Source of the DNA: Coemansia sp. RSA 1804
Lineage: Eukaryota; Kickxellomycota; Kickxellomycetes; Kickxellales; Kickxellaceae
DNA: 21,334 nucleotides
Assembly (NCBI GenBank): GCA_027578815.1
Contig: JANBTH010000307.1
Span: 1-21,334 of the forward strand
Reading direction: 5' to 3'
Part shown: piece after piece, positions 1 to 11,060 of the stretch
How the letters are laid out: the number at the start of each line of letters is the position of its first letter
Numbering within the stretch: the stretch's first letter is position 1
The notes under the pieces: generated by a model
What the model was told of the DNA's origin: nothing
The model's database searches: none
What the model saw: only the letters and a program-made list of their open reading frames with translations
Program-made: the position numbers and the translations under genes

Positions 1-425
1 GGATCCAGTGACTGCGGCCATCGAGTTTCCAGATACTCAGACAACCATGATGTCCAAGAAAATATGACTACATCTCGGTCCAGAACTTTGTCCCACAAAT
101 GGTGCAGCTCACGTTGAAGATCCGCATGCATATCGCTACTGAGGGTAAGATTCCGCTGAATATAAATGTACCCAGGCGCAACATCCTTTGTGCAAGTGTC
201 CCCTTTATCTTGCGCTCCAACCCATTCGAATGTCGGAGGGCTATCATTGGGATAAGTATCTGGTAGTAAAAAACGAATGTCAGCCTGTGCTTGTAGATCG
301 TCAATAGGTGTGTGCAATATAAATGCGATATGGTCAGCGATACCCTCGATTTCAACTGCCTCATCGCCGAATATTGCCTTTAGAGCTGTGATTTCATCCA
401 GCTGGCGTTGGCGGTTGCTTTCCAT
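1..425 (-). CDS. RWD-domain protein, probably RNF14/Itt1-like RBR E3 ubiquitin ligase (5' part only)
   Basis: An open frame begins with ATG at 425-423 and runs without a stop off the left edge, giving 141 codons. An in-frame TAG 13 codons upstream supports this start. The protein opens with MESNRQRQLDEITALKAIFG, the usual start of an RWD domain. A PDTYPNDSPPTFEW segment follows, matching the conserved Tyr-Pro...Pro-Pro core of the fold. After about residue 100 comes a helix LQRELHHLWDKV, then VVIFSWTSWLSEYLE. That pattern (leucines, LW, then hydrophobics-F-x-W-x-x-[FW]-L) resembles the end of the RWD domain in RNF14-type RBR ligases, where RWD precedes a RING-IBR-RING module. The RBR part would lie outside the window, so the ligase assignment is inference. 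A Gir2/IMPACT-like or other RWD protein is possible. The domain call is fairly sure, the subfamily less so. Confidence 0.7.
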   Translation of the reverse strand, partial: MESNRQRQLDEITALKAIFGDEAVEIEGIADHIAFILHTPIDDLQAQADIRFLLPDTYPNDSPPTFEWVGAQDKGDTCTKDVAPGYIYIQRNLTLSSDMHADLQRELHHLWDKVLDRDVVIFSWTSWLSEYLETRWPQSLD

Positions 426-729
426 CAGCTCCACAATAAAGTAATAATAGACCCTCCTTTGCTAAATAAATACAGGTTTAAAATAAACGCGCAAGTTAAA
501 GACCGACGATCTAGTAAAAAAAAAAAGCAAAAAGCTACGGCAAATACAGAAGACCACCTCCATTGCCATATTTCTTCCAACAACGTATGGGGCCAAGAAC
601 GTGTGAGATGCAGTGGCTTTTCGGTAAACTAACATTGACAATATAATCCATAACAGAATGATTACAGCAACAGCGTAAGCATAAAAGTAAAGAAATAAGA
701 TATGGAATACATGTCGTTCAATGTCTCAT
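426..729. other. intergenic: RWD-gene promoter and RIM15 3' flank
   Basis: This is about 300 bp between the start of the RWD gene and the stop of the kinase gene, both on the minus strand. It holds a homopolymer A run near 516-526, which is a T tract on the coding strand. I see no AATAAA on the minus strand, no tRNA box and no convincing small gene. A plus-strand open frame at 408-632 looks random. Confidence 0.5.
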
Positions 730-3700
730 TCAATCCATGTATCCCAGGCTCCTTTTGACGTGATATAGCGTGGTTGGTTTGACAATTGTCCCATCATACA
801 GCGACTCGACTGTTTCACCCGCGTAGGCTGCCATTGCAATAACAGGAGTGTCCTTGTTGATGTTATATGTAGACTTTATCATCCGTGTGGCTTCATCCCC
901 ATCGACAATTGGCATACCCGTGTCCATAAATATAGCACGAAAGGCTGTGCGACCCATTGCACATCGCAGTGCCTCAGCACCATTTCGCACAATCACGCAT
1001 TGGAGGTGAAGCCTTTTCAGCATAACCTCCATAACCTTACAACATACTGGATTGTCATCTGCAACTAAGCATACACTACTTTGTATACTTGCAGGCTCTG
1101 CAGGCGGATAACATTGGTTGGGTATTTCCAAGCTAGGTTCGGTTGTCAATAGTGGTTGATCGGCACCGATACTGCAGTCTATAGATCGAGCAATTTCACT
1201 TTGCGGATGCAGTCTAACATCTGGGTTTAGCAAACTTCCGCGACTCACATGGCTGTGCTGTATAGGCGGAGCTTCAGAGACAAAAGACAAACCGGAATAC
1301 AAATCAGGATGATTTTCTACGCGATCGGTATTATACAGTGCTTGTGTGGATAGATGCTTACGCACTGGTGAAGTCTGATACGGGCGGATAGCACTGTTGC
1401 TGCTACTGGAGATATTGTTACTGATGTTTGGAACCTCTGGATATGAATACTGCTGCACACCTCTAGAAAATGACGATGATCTGGTCGGAAAGGATGGTAC
1501 ATAAGAAGAGGATGTTCGTCCATACGGCGAAATCCCGGAAGTAGCAGAGATATCCAGCATTGTCGAGCGCCGCCTCACTTTAACAAGCTCGTTCATGTTT
1601 GCTTGCTCCAGTGCATGGAGGTTCTTAAATGTAAACACGCCAAATTCAGAGTCAGGCGTTTCGTCCACTAGTGGTGAGCATTGCCTATACTTTTGCTCAC
1701 CATGGTATCCTATATCCTTTACAGCGTCCGAGTCTGGTGTTTTGACGGACATATCTTGTAGTCCGTGGCTACTACTGGTGGTGGTCTCAATGTTGGTACT
1801 AGTTTCCTCACTACGGTCGCAGTCTCCCAACATCGAGGGAAGGGTTTTGGATCTGCATAATGGAACCTTACGTCCATGGCTCGAAAGACTAGATGACACC
1901 TGGTTGGAAGTGCGGCACTGACTGTCAGCGCTAGAATCTAACCATGACCTTGGCTCATCACAAACATAGTCATATTGGATATGTGAATCGGCGCCATCAG
2001 AGCCACATGGCCTGCTTGTTAAGCGATACTCGTCTGGTTCACCTTCAATGTAATCTGTGCCTTCATGAGCATCCATCGTTGCTCCACGGGAATCAAAGTA
2101 GTCGGTATCTTCCATGCTTTCGATTTTTGGAATAAAAGAAGCTTGGGTTTCCAGTATAGTGCTCCAGTCAATGTCTCTAAATACTGGATGTTTTTTCAGC
2201 TCTTCGGCGCCATTGTAGCCGAGCCTTTTCTTTGGATCACGACAAAGAAGTCTCTTAATAAAGTCGCGGGCTTCTGGAGAAATATATGGTATATCCGACT
2301 CTGTGTCGTCGCACTTGTTTGAACCAATGCTACTTTGATCATGCATCTCACCATTTACCATGGTATCCTGCCATTGTCTCTTCTGTGTCTCCGGCTGTTC
2401 ACGCAGGTCGTCGTAAAAGTCAATATCCGACGAAAGAATGTTTTTAAACACTTTCTCTGGCGTCTCGGCATTGAACGGTGGAACGCCAAATATAAACTCG
2501 TAGCAAATAATCCCCAGTGCCCACCAGTCGACGCTTTTACCAGCTTCCAAACCTAGTATACTCTCTGGTGCAATATAATCAGGGGTACCAAGTGCATGTT
2601 TGTGCTGATCTGAAGAAGGCATAGCGCCAAAACCAATGCTCCGCAGGCTGGCACTTGAGCTATTGCTAGGCGCAGCACACCCTTCATCTCTGTCAGATAA
2701 AGATAGTAACTGGTCCGAGGTTGGCTCTAAAGGAACCCCACGCTTGCTCAGGTCTTCGTCCTTGTTAAGAGGGGAGCTGTTGACAAAAGTACTGTCCGTT
2801 TGGTATCTTTGCAGACCATCGGGGATGTTATGTACACTGCTATGATGGCATGTGTCACTCTTAATGGCTGGCGGAGTAGTGATTAAAGGCATGGTATGTG
2901 ATACATTCTTAGCAGTGCTCTCACTACAATGCACCCTATCATTTCTGGCGGCTCCTTGGCTATAGATACTGTATGGAATCTCGGACGGAAGTGGTCGGTT
3001 TAGATTCTGGATATCACCACCAATAAGCATACTTTGTGTTTTATGATCGTGCGAACAGCATGCCTGTGTCTGATCTGCTCGCGGCATATTATCCACTGCC
3101 TGCTGGTCAACTCGACGTCCAAGAAAGCCAAGTTTTGATAGCCCAAAATCAGTAAGTTTCAGATGGCCTTCAGAATCTATTAAAAGATTGTCAGGCTTGA
3201 GATCGCGATGAACAACGTCTCGAGCGTGCAGATCCTGGATTCCAAGCACAACCTCGGCAAGATACTGGCGTGCCCAGTCCTCAGGCAAGGTACCTATGGA
3301 CTTGAGCAGAGAAGCACAGTCGCCCCCATTCAGATACTCCATGACAAGATAAAGATTAGTTCGAGACTGGAATGTGTAGAGAAGTCGCACGACAAAAGGA
3401 GATCCTGTCTGTGCCATCATTATGGCTCGTTCTGCCTTGACATTGCTTATTTGATTTTTAGCAATCATATCTGCCTTTCTAAGCACCTTTATTGCATAGT
3501 ACTCGCCAGTCGTGCGTTTCTTAGCAAGATACACAGACCCGTAGGCGCCTTTGCTAATGGGTTTAAGCAATGTAAAGTCATTGATCGATGGCATCATCGG
3601 AGTAGCCAAAAAGGTATTGCTACTTGTATTTGACCGTGCTCGAGAACGACTTGGTGTTATGCTCAGGTCTTTTGTCGAAATACGCAACTGGCCGGGATTG

Positions 3701-6700
3701 CTAACATGATCTGGCATATGCGAAGTCTTTAGTGGCACTATCGGCGGAATGATTGGTTCTGAATGCTCCGCATCAAGTTGCCGACTTTGAATATGCGATG
3801 TTTCTGTTGATGGCATTTGATGTGACCCAATATTCCCACCTAAATCGCTGGCGAAATCCGAGTCTGAAATTGAATCTGAGCAGATTCCAGAACTTTTGCC
3901 TTTTGTATAGCCTTGGCCGCCACCTAACTCGACGACATCGCTGACAGCTACTTTTTTAGAGTCGGAATATACATCCAGATCCACATGCGGCTCATCGGAT
4001 GGCATCCATCTAGACAGTGCTACTGACGAATCAACAATCGCATACTGAAGAGCATCAATAGCATCGAGTTTTACCTTTATAGCATCAACAAGTAAAGCCT
4101 GGATGTCCACAAGTGCCACTTCTTTGCAATCTAACGCCAACGTTTTATAGGATGCCACCTTTGTCCATAGATGTGATCGAACAAAGTCCCTACTCTTACT
4201 GTTGTCCATGTTTCCCTGTGAAGAAGCAATGCCATCTTTCTCGACCAAGGCTGGCATCTCGCATTTAGGAACCGCGTCCTTCTCGTCGACAGTTATTGCC
4301 AGAGAGCAAACCTCCATCATTGACTTCATTGCAGCCGCTGCTTGATTCATCCTCTTTTGCCAAACAACATGGCCTATCTCTGTCGCCCTGAGTGCTGACT
4401 TCTCATGAAACAATCCGACTTCAATCGCCCCGTGAACAAAGGCTTCGAGCTCACCAGAACTGCACCCGGGATACCATGCTTGTATCTCAGCTTTCAGATC
4501 ACTTAGCCGATCGTTTTGCTGGCAAACATGCATAGCTGCTCGGTGAGATTTCGCACAAAGCCAGGTGTGCTCCTCAAAGTACGCAGCAGGTACGGAAATA
4601 TCACATATACGACATGTGATTGGTTCTAGTGTCTGCAATGAATCATCGCCGCTCAAAAACCTGAGGCTGTTGTCATCCTGCGAATCGCCGATAGAACCTG
4701 TCTGTAGAGAATGCATAGAGGTATTCGAAGGCACATAACGGAGAACCCACAAAACATGACTTGGCAGCCTCTTTGACCGGCTGTAGATCAGCATTCCTTT
4801 TGCTTCTACATCTACAAGACTCGAGCTTCCAGGAGCATGCACCTTGATGTTTATCTCTACCGTACGTGTGCTGTCAGCCAGAAGCTGCTCTACAGCCGAA
4901 TGGCAAAGCTGAATACCCTCGACCTCAAATATGGCTGCAGCGGGCAAGTCAACAATGGATTCTGGACTAGCGCCAAGCAGTTGGCGACATGTAGGACTAA
5001 TATATCGAATCCGACCGTCCAAAGAGACCTCTAAAAGCATGTTGAGGCTCTTGTCAAACACGGCCGTATCTAATGCTAATCTTTTGTCCACGCTCTGCTC
5101 AGATGGATGGCTAGTGCTACAAGCCTTCAAGGCGGTAGCGCTACTGGTAGCCATATCTTTAGGTCTATGCGACGGCCCGTCATGACATAGACCAACATTG
5201 TTTGACAAATTTGCCTTTTCAGCGGTTGTCGAGTCTGACACAGTGCTATGGGTAAAATCCTTGGGGATTTTGGAGGAATGGGAAGTACCTAGAGGGTTCG
5301 ATGGTTTGGTGTCAACAGACGGAGATATGTCGTTTGTTAAAACGATACTCTCTGGTAAACCACCAGCAGAGCTGTTGGTATGCGTCTGTTTATCAAGCCG
5401 TCCAATGATGTCCTCATTAAATGTGGAGCGCACAACTGAATACCATTTCACAATCCTGTTAAGAGAGGATATTGCAAGCAGCGCACGAAAGAATAGGCCC
5501 CGACATGGCCATGACTGCTCCCACTTTGCTCCCAAAGCATCAAGCTTCTCAATAAGGTATTCTGTGGGCATGATTGATAGTATGTGCTCCCGCTTCTTTT
5601 CAAAACCGAAACTCATATCTGCAACGTTGCTTGATTCCATGAGCGCATCGTCCAGGAGTTGACCAGAGATCGGGTGAAGCATATCATCAGCGGACAAGTT
5701 AATAACGCAGCCAATAACTTTCACAAGATCCATGGTTGCCTCAATAAAGGGAGTCGGTTTAAATCGGTCTTCCTCAACCAGCGGCGAAGCAGACAGCGAA
5801 GCACGCGAGCCTGTAGAATGTGTTGGCGCTTGAGACAGACTGCGCTCTGTAATATTAGACTGGCTAGTGGAATATTCTTGCTTATCTTTGTGGAAGGGGG
5901 TTCGGTATGCTCCGTGAACTAGAGACTCGTCTGGCTCGCACATGTCCGCTTTAAAAGCCTCGATACCACGCAACAAAGGCGGACTTGTAGAATCTCGTGA
6001 ATGTCGAGGCTGTTCGCTCGCTTTAGACTCCGACTGGGTAACAATGTTATTCTGGCCATCCGACGAACCAGATACAGACGGAAACGACTTGTCTGGGCCG
6101 CTCTTATCAGAGTTGCCATGGCGATTAAGCATGCTATGCAGACGATCATTAAGACTTTCCAGATCATATCTTATGGAAAACCGACTATTGACTCTCTCTT
6201 CTAGACCAGGCGAAGGCAAGCAGGCGTTACCACCATGATGCTTATGCCGGGAATAAACCATTCTCTGCTCGTCTGGTAACGACGTTTTTGCAATTAACAA
6301 TCCAGGAGTATGTGTGCCATCGTCATCGCCATCAAATAAATGCGATCCATTCTTTTCAATAGTGGCAGGCGTGCAGTTGACAGCTTCATACACACACTCT
6401 GAATCGCTTGTATCTGTATCCTCGTTAAAATAGCAAAGCCTTTCCTCGACAAAACCTCCGAGATCCTGTATAATACACAAAAGCTCGTTGTCACTTTTGA
6501 ATTTCACCCTTTCAATTCGTTGACGCAGCCGCATATAAAACGCAAAAAGCGAGCTCACAGCCTGATCTGGAGCCTCCAACTGCGCAATGATAATGGGTTG
6601 CTCCTGCGCCGTCCTTGAAAAGGCATGATTACCAGTATCATCAGCACTTGCCATCCCCGTGCTTTTTGAGTGAACTGCAGAAGTACCGACTGTGCTCCTT

Positions 6701-9700
6701 GAGACCCTGGCGCCAGCTGTAACGTTGCTTCCCAAACTGCCTCCACTACTAGCTCTACTAAGAGTTCGTCGGGTACCTAGCTCTTGATCTTTTATAACGC
6801 TGAGTCTTCTGTGCGGTGCCGGCTGTAAGACTTGTCTATCTTCATCTGCGGCAGAGTAAAGTGAATATGTCTCCAATCCAGATATAGGTAAGGAGAAGAT
6901 AGTTCGCTTTTCATTACTAGCGCTCTCTGGAGTGTTATCCCACATCTGGTAAAGATCCGGCGGTTTAGCACGGCCAGCTACTGGTCCTTCAGAGATAATG
7001 CCTGGATGATTCACGCTATCTGTCTGGCTATGGTTATTCACTAGCCAAAATGGCACCGATGGGTTGATATTAGCTCCAGATCTTCCCGATTCAGAAGAGC
7101 CGCGCTGCAAATATGTAGGTTCCATAAAGCATGGTGTTGTAAACGCCAAAGGATCGCCTGGCCACGGTAAGGCTGCACCAATGCCTTCACCATCTCCAAC
7201 GCGGCTATTTCCAAAGCTGCTGTCAGCTGCATGCTTGGAAGTACTGTGCACAATTGAATTGCCGGTATAACCTGCATGGCTGCTGCTTTGATGGCCAGGA
7301 ATATCTGGTTCGCTAGAATGCCTGCGTTTCCAGTCGCTTAAGATTATCTGCCACATGGAGACCGCCTGTGCAGTGACTCGTGTTACAGGACGGCGATAAA
7401 GTCCATCAAACCACCTATGCCAATGCATATTCTGAGTAGAGCCATCGTTGTCGCAGTTCATGGGCGAATGCGTATTTTCCAGGATGGGAAATGGAACACT
7501 TGTTATTTTTGCAGTATTGTTCTGCGGTCTGTACATAGAATCGTTGCTCTCTTGTCTCTGGATCTTGGAAACTTTTCCAGTCATATCACAAAACCTGTCA
7601 ACCACCGATGACCATGGTTGTAGCTTCATTTTGTCTCCAGCGTCCACTAGACGTTGCTGCCGTATATCTGTTTTGAGGTTCCGAGAAATATCTACCACTT
7701 GCTGGTAATAATAGTCTGGGCAGGGTTTAAATTCTAGCCACTCGTCAGAATAAGCAAAGACAGACATTAGGCGGGTGTCTGGCATTGAAATAGTCGAGCG
7801 CGATAAAGAAATATCGCAATTCTGATTGCTCGGTTCATAGATTCGCTCGTCTTCAGGTCTAGCATTATTATACGGATATTCAGCTGAATGGTATAGGGTA
7901 GCAATCGCACTAGAGGCCGCTCTTGACTGACCAGAGCCTTCCAAATAGGTTGGAAACCAATGATTTGGCATGGTATTGGTAATGCCTGCAGACGCAGTAC
8001 TGCCAGACCTTTCATTCAAACCAGCATTCTCATGGGCTCGCACATCTATATTTGTGCTGGTATCACGACAACCATTCGACTGAAGGAATGACTTTGAAGT
8101 TTGCGAATAAGGTCTCAGCCCACGCGAGGGGTCTGGGACAGACTCAAAAAGGGGTGATTGTTCACAAGTGGTTGACGCTGCAGCTCCTATAAGGCTTTTT
8201 CTTGACGTTCTTCTATTAATGCGGCGAGAACTCGTGGGTGAGTTTTGAGGTATTGATATTGGCGCACTGAGTTTGTGGCTATGGTTACTCGTATTGGCTT
8301 CTCCTTTGGACAGGTTTGCAAACGAAGCATCAAACACACTGTAGCGCCGACCTTTAGTACGTGGGCGCAGAGACGACGGAGTTATTGGCGCATAAATCTG
8401 TTGCTGATCTGTTCCTGCAGTTTCCCAATCTTGGGCATGGATGTCGTAGCCGCTATATGATATACCGGGTGTAGCTGGGCTAACTTCTGCCATATCATTT
8501 GTGGATGTGGGTGTTGCCATAGACCACGACGAGTTGTTTGAGCTTGTGCGCCGTGCTGCAGAACCAGAAGCAATCGATGACAGTGTTCTAAAAGGATGCT
8601 GACCTTCGTGGCGAGGAGATGTGCCGCTTGGTAATGATCCCTTCCTAGGTGAGTGCGTTTCTGCCACGTATAGCGGTTTGGAATGTGTCTTGTCCAATGT
8701 TCCGCCAGCACCACTACTCATAGTCGCGTGGCGAGATACACGATGGTCAAACAAAGCCTGTGGAGAGCCGGCGAGTGTATTTGTGGAAGATGCAACTGGA
8801 CCTGAAGGACTGCTTTCAATATAATACCCTTGTATATCTCCTGTATGAAGTTGTAATCTTTCAGGAATCGGGCATGTCCGAATTGTGGAGGCAAATGTGC
8901 TAGTACCATCGTTGATCTTGTCCACAGACAGGCTTGTAAGTCGTCTATGTAGATTATGGTCATTGTCCGGCAAAGCTGATGGTAGCGGACTACTGTGGAG
9001 TCTAGACATACTACCGTTGCTACCTTTGTTCTCACCAGATCCCAATGTGGCCAATGCCACAGATTTTCCATATTCTCCGTGATTGAAAGAATCGAGCTGA
9101 TGGAACCGTGAATCATACTTGTCATCAATCTTTTCTTGATTAGATGTCATAGCAGGGCCCCTGGAGATAGAAATTGGTCTGAATTCAGGCATTCCCCTAT
9201 GGGATTCGGGACCAGAGTCCTGATGAAGCACCTGGTGCGCTCTCCTATCCAAATCAGTAACAGTAGGGTACTCTTCCAGCGTTGTAAACTCGGGACCGTG
9301 CGAATCTAAATCCAGATCAAGACATGTGATAGTTTGCAATATTGTAATACCATTTTAATAGAATCCTTAGAGCGTGGTTATGATTTCAAGTGTAGCATGG
9401 TGGCTAGCCCAGCCATGGATGGGGATGGCTCATATGTCTCTGCTCTTTCAGCTCAAGCATCCAATCTCACGACTTTCATATGTAGATTGGAATTGATGGT
9501 GAAAAAAGCACAAAACAAAATCCATTTTGTATATAGTTCCATCCGTCCATTGTCAACAACTATACAGAACAGATAAGGCTGACTTTGTACCTGCCAACAG
9601 GTGGCAGTGGCAAAATCCAGATGGGTTATGAACACACAAGCACCATAAAGCAAATCCTGGACAAAAGAGGGAAATGGGGTCATGTGCTTTGATTCAATGC

Positions 9701-10081
9701 AAAAGCAATGCGGCAAAAGGCGTTGCATGCCGCATCCAGCACAATGCGAACGTAAAAAAAAGACGTGTAGCCATGGGACCAAAAAAAAGTCCCCCAAGAA
9801 AAAAAAGAGGAAACATACAAGACGGCACGATAATTTGCGCACTTACCAGAAACGATGGTCTTTGTATCGACTGCAGAAATGTCTGCTGGATTGCCATGGT
9901 CACAGCAAGCTGGAGCAACATTGGAACTTATGCTACCTTGACAGTTGTCTAAAAGACCAGCAGCACCAGGGTTAGCAGTGTCTGTGCCAGAACCAAACCC
10001 AAACAAGTTAAAGAGCCCAAAACGCTTCTTTTTTGAGTTCGATCTGTCCCTCATTTCAGCTAGAGGAGTTGTATCGCTCAT
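730..10081 (-). CDS. RIM15: Rim15-like PAS/AGC protein kinase with C-terminal receiver domain, two exons
   Basis: Predicted product is 2936 residues from exon 1 (10081-9847, 78 codons plus one base) and exon 2 (9305-730). The long frame alone has no ATG near its 5' end, only a TTG. The upstream exon starts with ATG, ends at G|GTAAGT, and joins TTTAG|AT in the correct phase. Domains (approximate residues): PAS 1494-1604; Cys2-His-Cys zinc finger CRICD...HTWLC 1644-1668; AGC kinase 1988-2475; receiver 2819-2936. The kinase has an ISKGAYGSVYLAKK loop, AIK lysine near 2018, HRDLKPDN Asp 2113, DFG Asp 2131 and GTPDYIAPE from 2318. The DFG-to-GTPDY gap is about 185 residues, the Greatwall/MASTL/Rim15-type insert. 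The receiver keeps the acidic pair (ADDNP), acceptor Asp 2873 (FMDTGMP) and KP lysine. Yeast Rim15 acts below TORC1 and PKA, phosphorylating endosulfines to restrain PP2A-B55 at quiescence entry. Several RRxS sites fit PKA control. The protein is much longer than yeast Rim15 (about 1770), mostly Ser-rich disordered sequence. Confidence 0.93.
9306..9846 (-). other. intron of the RIM15-like gene (541 nt)
   Basis: Donor GTAAGT reads 9846-9841 on the minus strand and the acceptor ends ATTTAG at 9306. The upstream exon leaves one base of a codon and the downstream exon supplies two, making GAT (Asp). An alternative acceptor near 9366 runs at once into TAA. The intron contains T-rich stretches on the coding strand. 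It is three to four times longer than the other introns in the window, so an additional small exon inside it is not excluded. Confidence 0.75.
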
Positions 10082-10184
10082 AGAACGTATCCCCAGTCTC
10101 TGCTTCTTATAACTCTTTTAAAAGAAAGATAATATTAGAACAGTCCTCTGGCTCACTGAAGCGATGGAACCAAAAAAATAAAAG

Positions 10185-10190
10185 TATATA
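10185..10190 (-). promoter_or_regulatory. candidate TATA box of the RIM15-like gene
   Basis: A TATATA palindrome lies about 105 bp upstream of the exon-1 ATG of the kinase gene, a usual distance for a fungal TATA element. Position alone supports it. Confidence 0.35.
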
Positions 10191-10746
10191 GGCAAGGGGA
10201 TGACGTAGCAACACTGCTGGAATAGAATACAAGGAGTCTGTAGAGAAAAAATAACTATAAGCAGGTTCTTTTTAGACAATAAAAGCACTGCAGAGGTGTT
10301 TATAGAAGGTGTGGCAGTGAGATGGAGAATATAATATAAAAATATAAAAGGCACAGCCCTGTAATTTTAAAAGAGAAAAGAGAGCCACGGCAGAAACAAA
10401 AGAATCAAAAACTATTCTGATGCCATCAGATACAGCCTGCGACAATAACGAAGCCAGGAAATAAAGGAGAAGGGGGGTTTCTTTTCTCTGCGCACATGAG
10501 CTGGCCACTCTTTTCTTCATCATGCTGTGGCAGCACATGCATGCCGCCGCACCCTGGATGCCTAGCCCGTCTGTGGAATGGACGTTCTCTTTTGCTTTTT
10601 TCTTCTCTGTCCAGTCAGCTGGTGTCACGGAGATAAAAGCGATAGATTTAATGATCAGTATTATTAGGATCATAACGGCTTGGCGACCCCTGGGCCGTAA
10701 CTAGCGGTGGATCATTAAACCCCATCACCGATCATTTGTACTTGAA

Positions 10747-10775
10747 GCGCGAAAATGCGTGATTGTCGCGTTTCC
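10747..10775. promoter_or_regulatory. E2F/SCB-like and MCB-like boxes upstream of ELG1
   Basis: GCGCGAAAA at 10747-10755 reads TTTTCGCGC on the other strand, a full match to the E2F consensus TTTSSCGC. It also contains CGCGAAA, the yeast SCB core. Eleven bases on, the minus strand reads GGAAACGCGACA, an MCB-like ACGCG element. The pair lies about 290-310 bp before the ELG1 start. ELG1 is an S-phase gene, so G1/S control would make sense. The binding factor is inference. Confidence 0.4.
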
Positions 10776-11060
10776 AATGACAAAACAGAAAAGAGAGAAT
10801 AAAACAAGATACAAGGCCGCAAGCACTTTTTGTTATCCTTTCTTTCCTTTTCTCTTCTCGATTGTTTATTGCTTTCTGTTTTATTTTTGGTTTTGGATTA
10901 CATTTGAACATTGGTGCATTTGTGCACGTAGATTATTTCTAGTACTTTTCCTATTATTTTGCTTGTTATAGTGCACCATACACAACTGCCAAATAGCACC
11001 ATTTTACACAGAGCAAAGTAGGCGAAGCTGAAACATACACAGGGTGTCCAGCCAGACACG

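Larger units (their letters stand above)
10082..11060. promoter_or_regulatory. divergent promoter region between RIM15-like and ELG1-like genes
   Basis: About 980 bp separate the two start codons. On the RIM15 side a TATATA lies at 10185-10190, about 105 bp upstream of that ATG. On the ELG1 side there is a CT-rich tract at roughly 10825-10860, common before fungal transcription starts, and CGCG-type cell-cycle boxes at 10747-10775. Short inverted pairs also occur (ACGGC/GCCGT near 10675-10698; CGGTG/CACCG near 10704-10730), too small to interpret. Open frames at 10522-10704 and 10759-10971 are short and low-complexity, and I do not call them genes. Confidence 0.6.

Noticed and set aside
1..6. 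Window begins with GGATCC (BamHI site)
   Set aside because: It could hint at a cloned end, but a single six-base site is also compatible with chance or with how the window was cut.
3208..3633. 141-codon plus-strand open frame opposite the kinase core
   Set aside because: It is antisense to the catalytic HRDLKPDN and glycine-loop region, with no features of its own.
5198..5662. 154-codon plus-strand open frame inside the RIM15-like gene
   Set aside because: It lies antisense to the conserved pre-PAS part of the kinase gene and has no recognisable motif. It is best explained as a shadow of the coding frame.
9337..9339. TTG as start codon of the RIM15-like protein
   Set aside because: Non-ATG initiation is unlikely in a fungal nuclear gene when a well-phased ATG exon and consensus splice sites exist upstream.
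10522..10704. 60-codon plus-strand frame in the RIM15-ELG1 gap
   Set aside because: It is short, shows no motif and lies in promoter DNA. It could be an upstream ORF only if transcription starts that far out, for which there is no evidence.
10759..10971. 70-codon hydrophobic plus-strand frame before ELG1
   Set aside because: Its Phe/Leu-rich sequence is what a T- and CT-rich promoter tract encodes by accident, and it overlaps the expected leader region.
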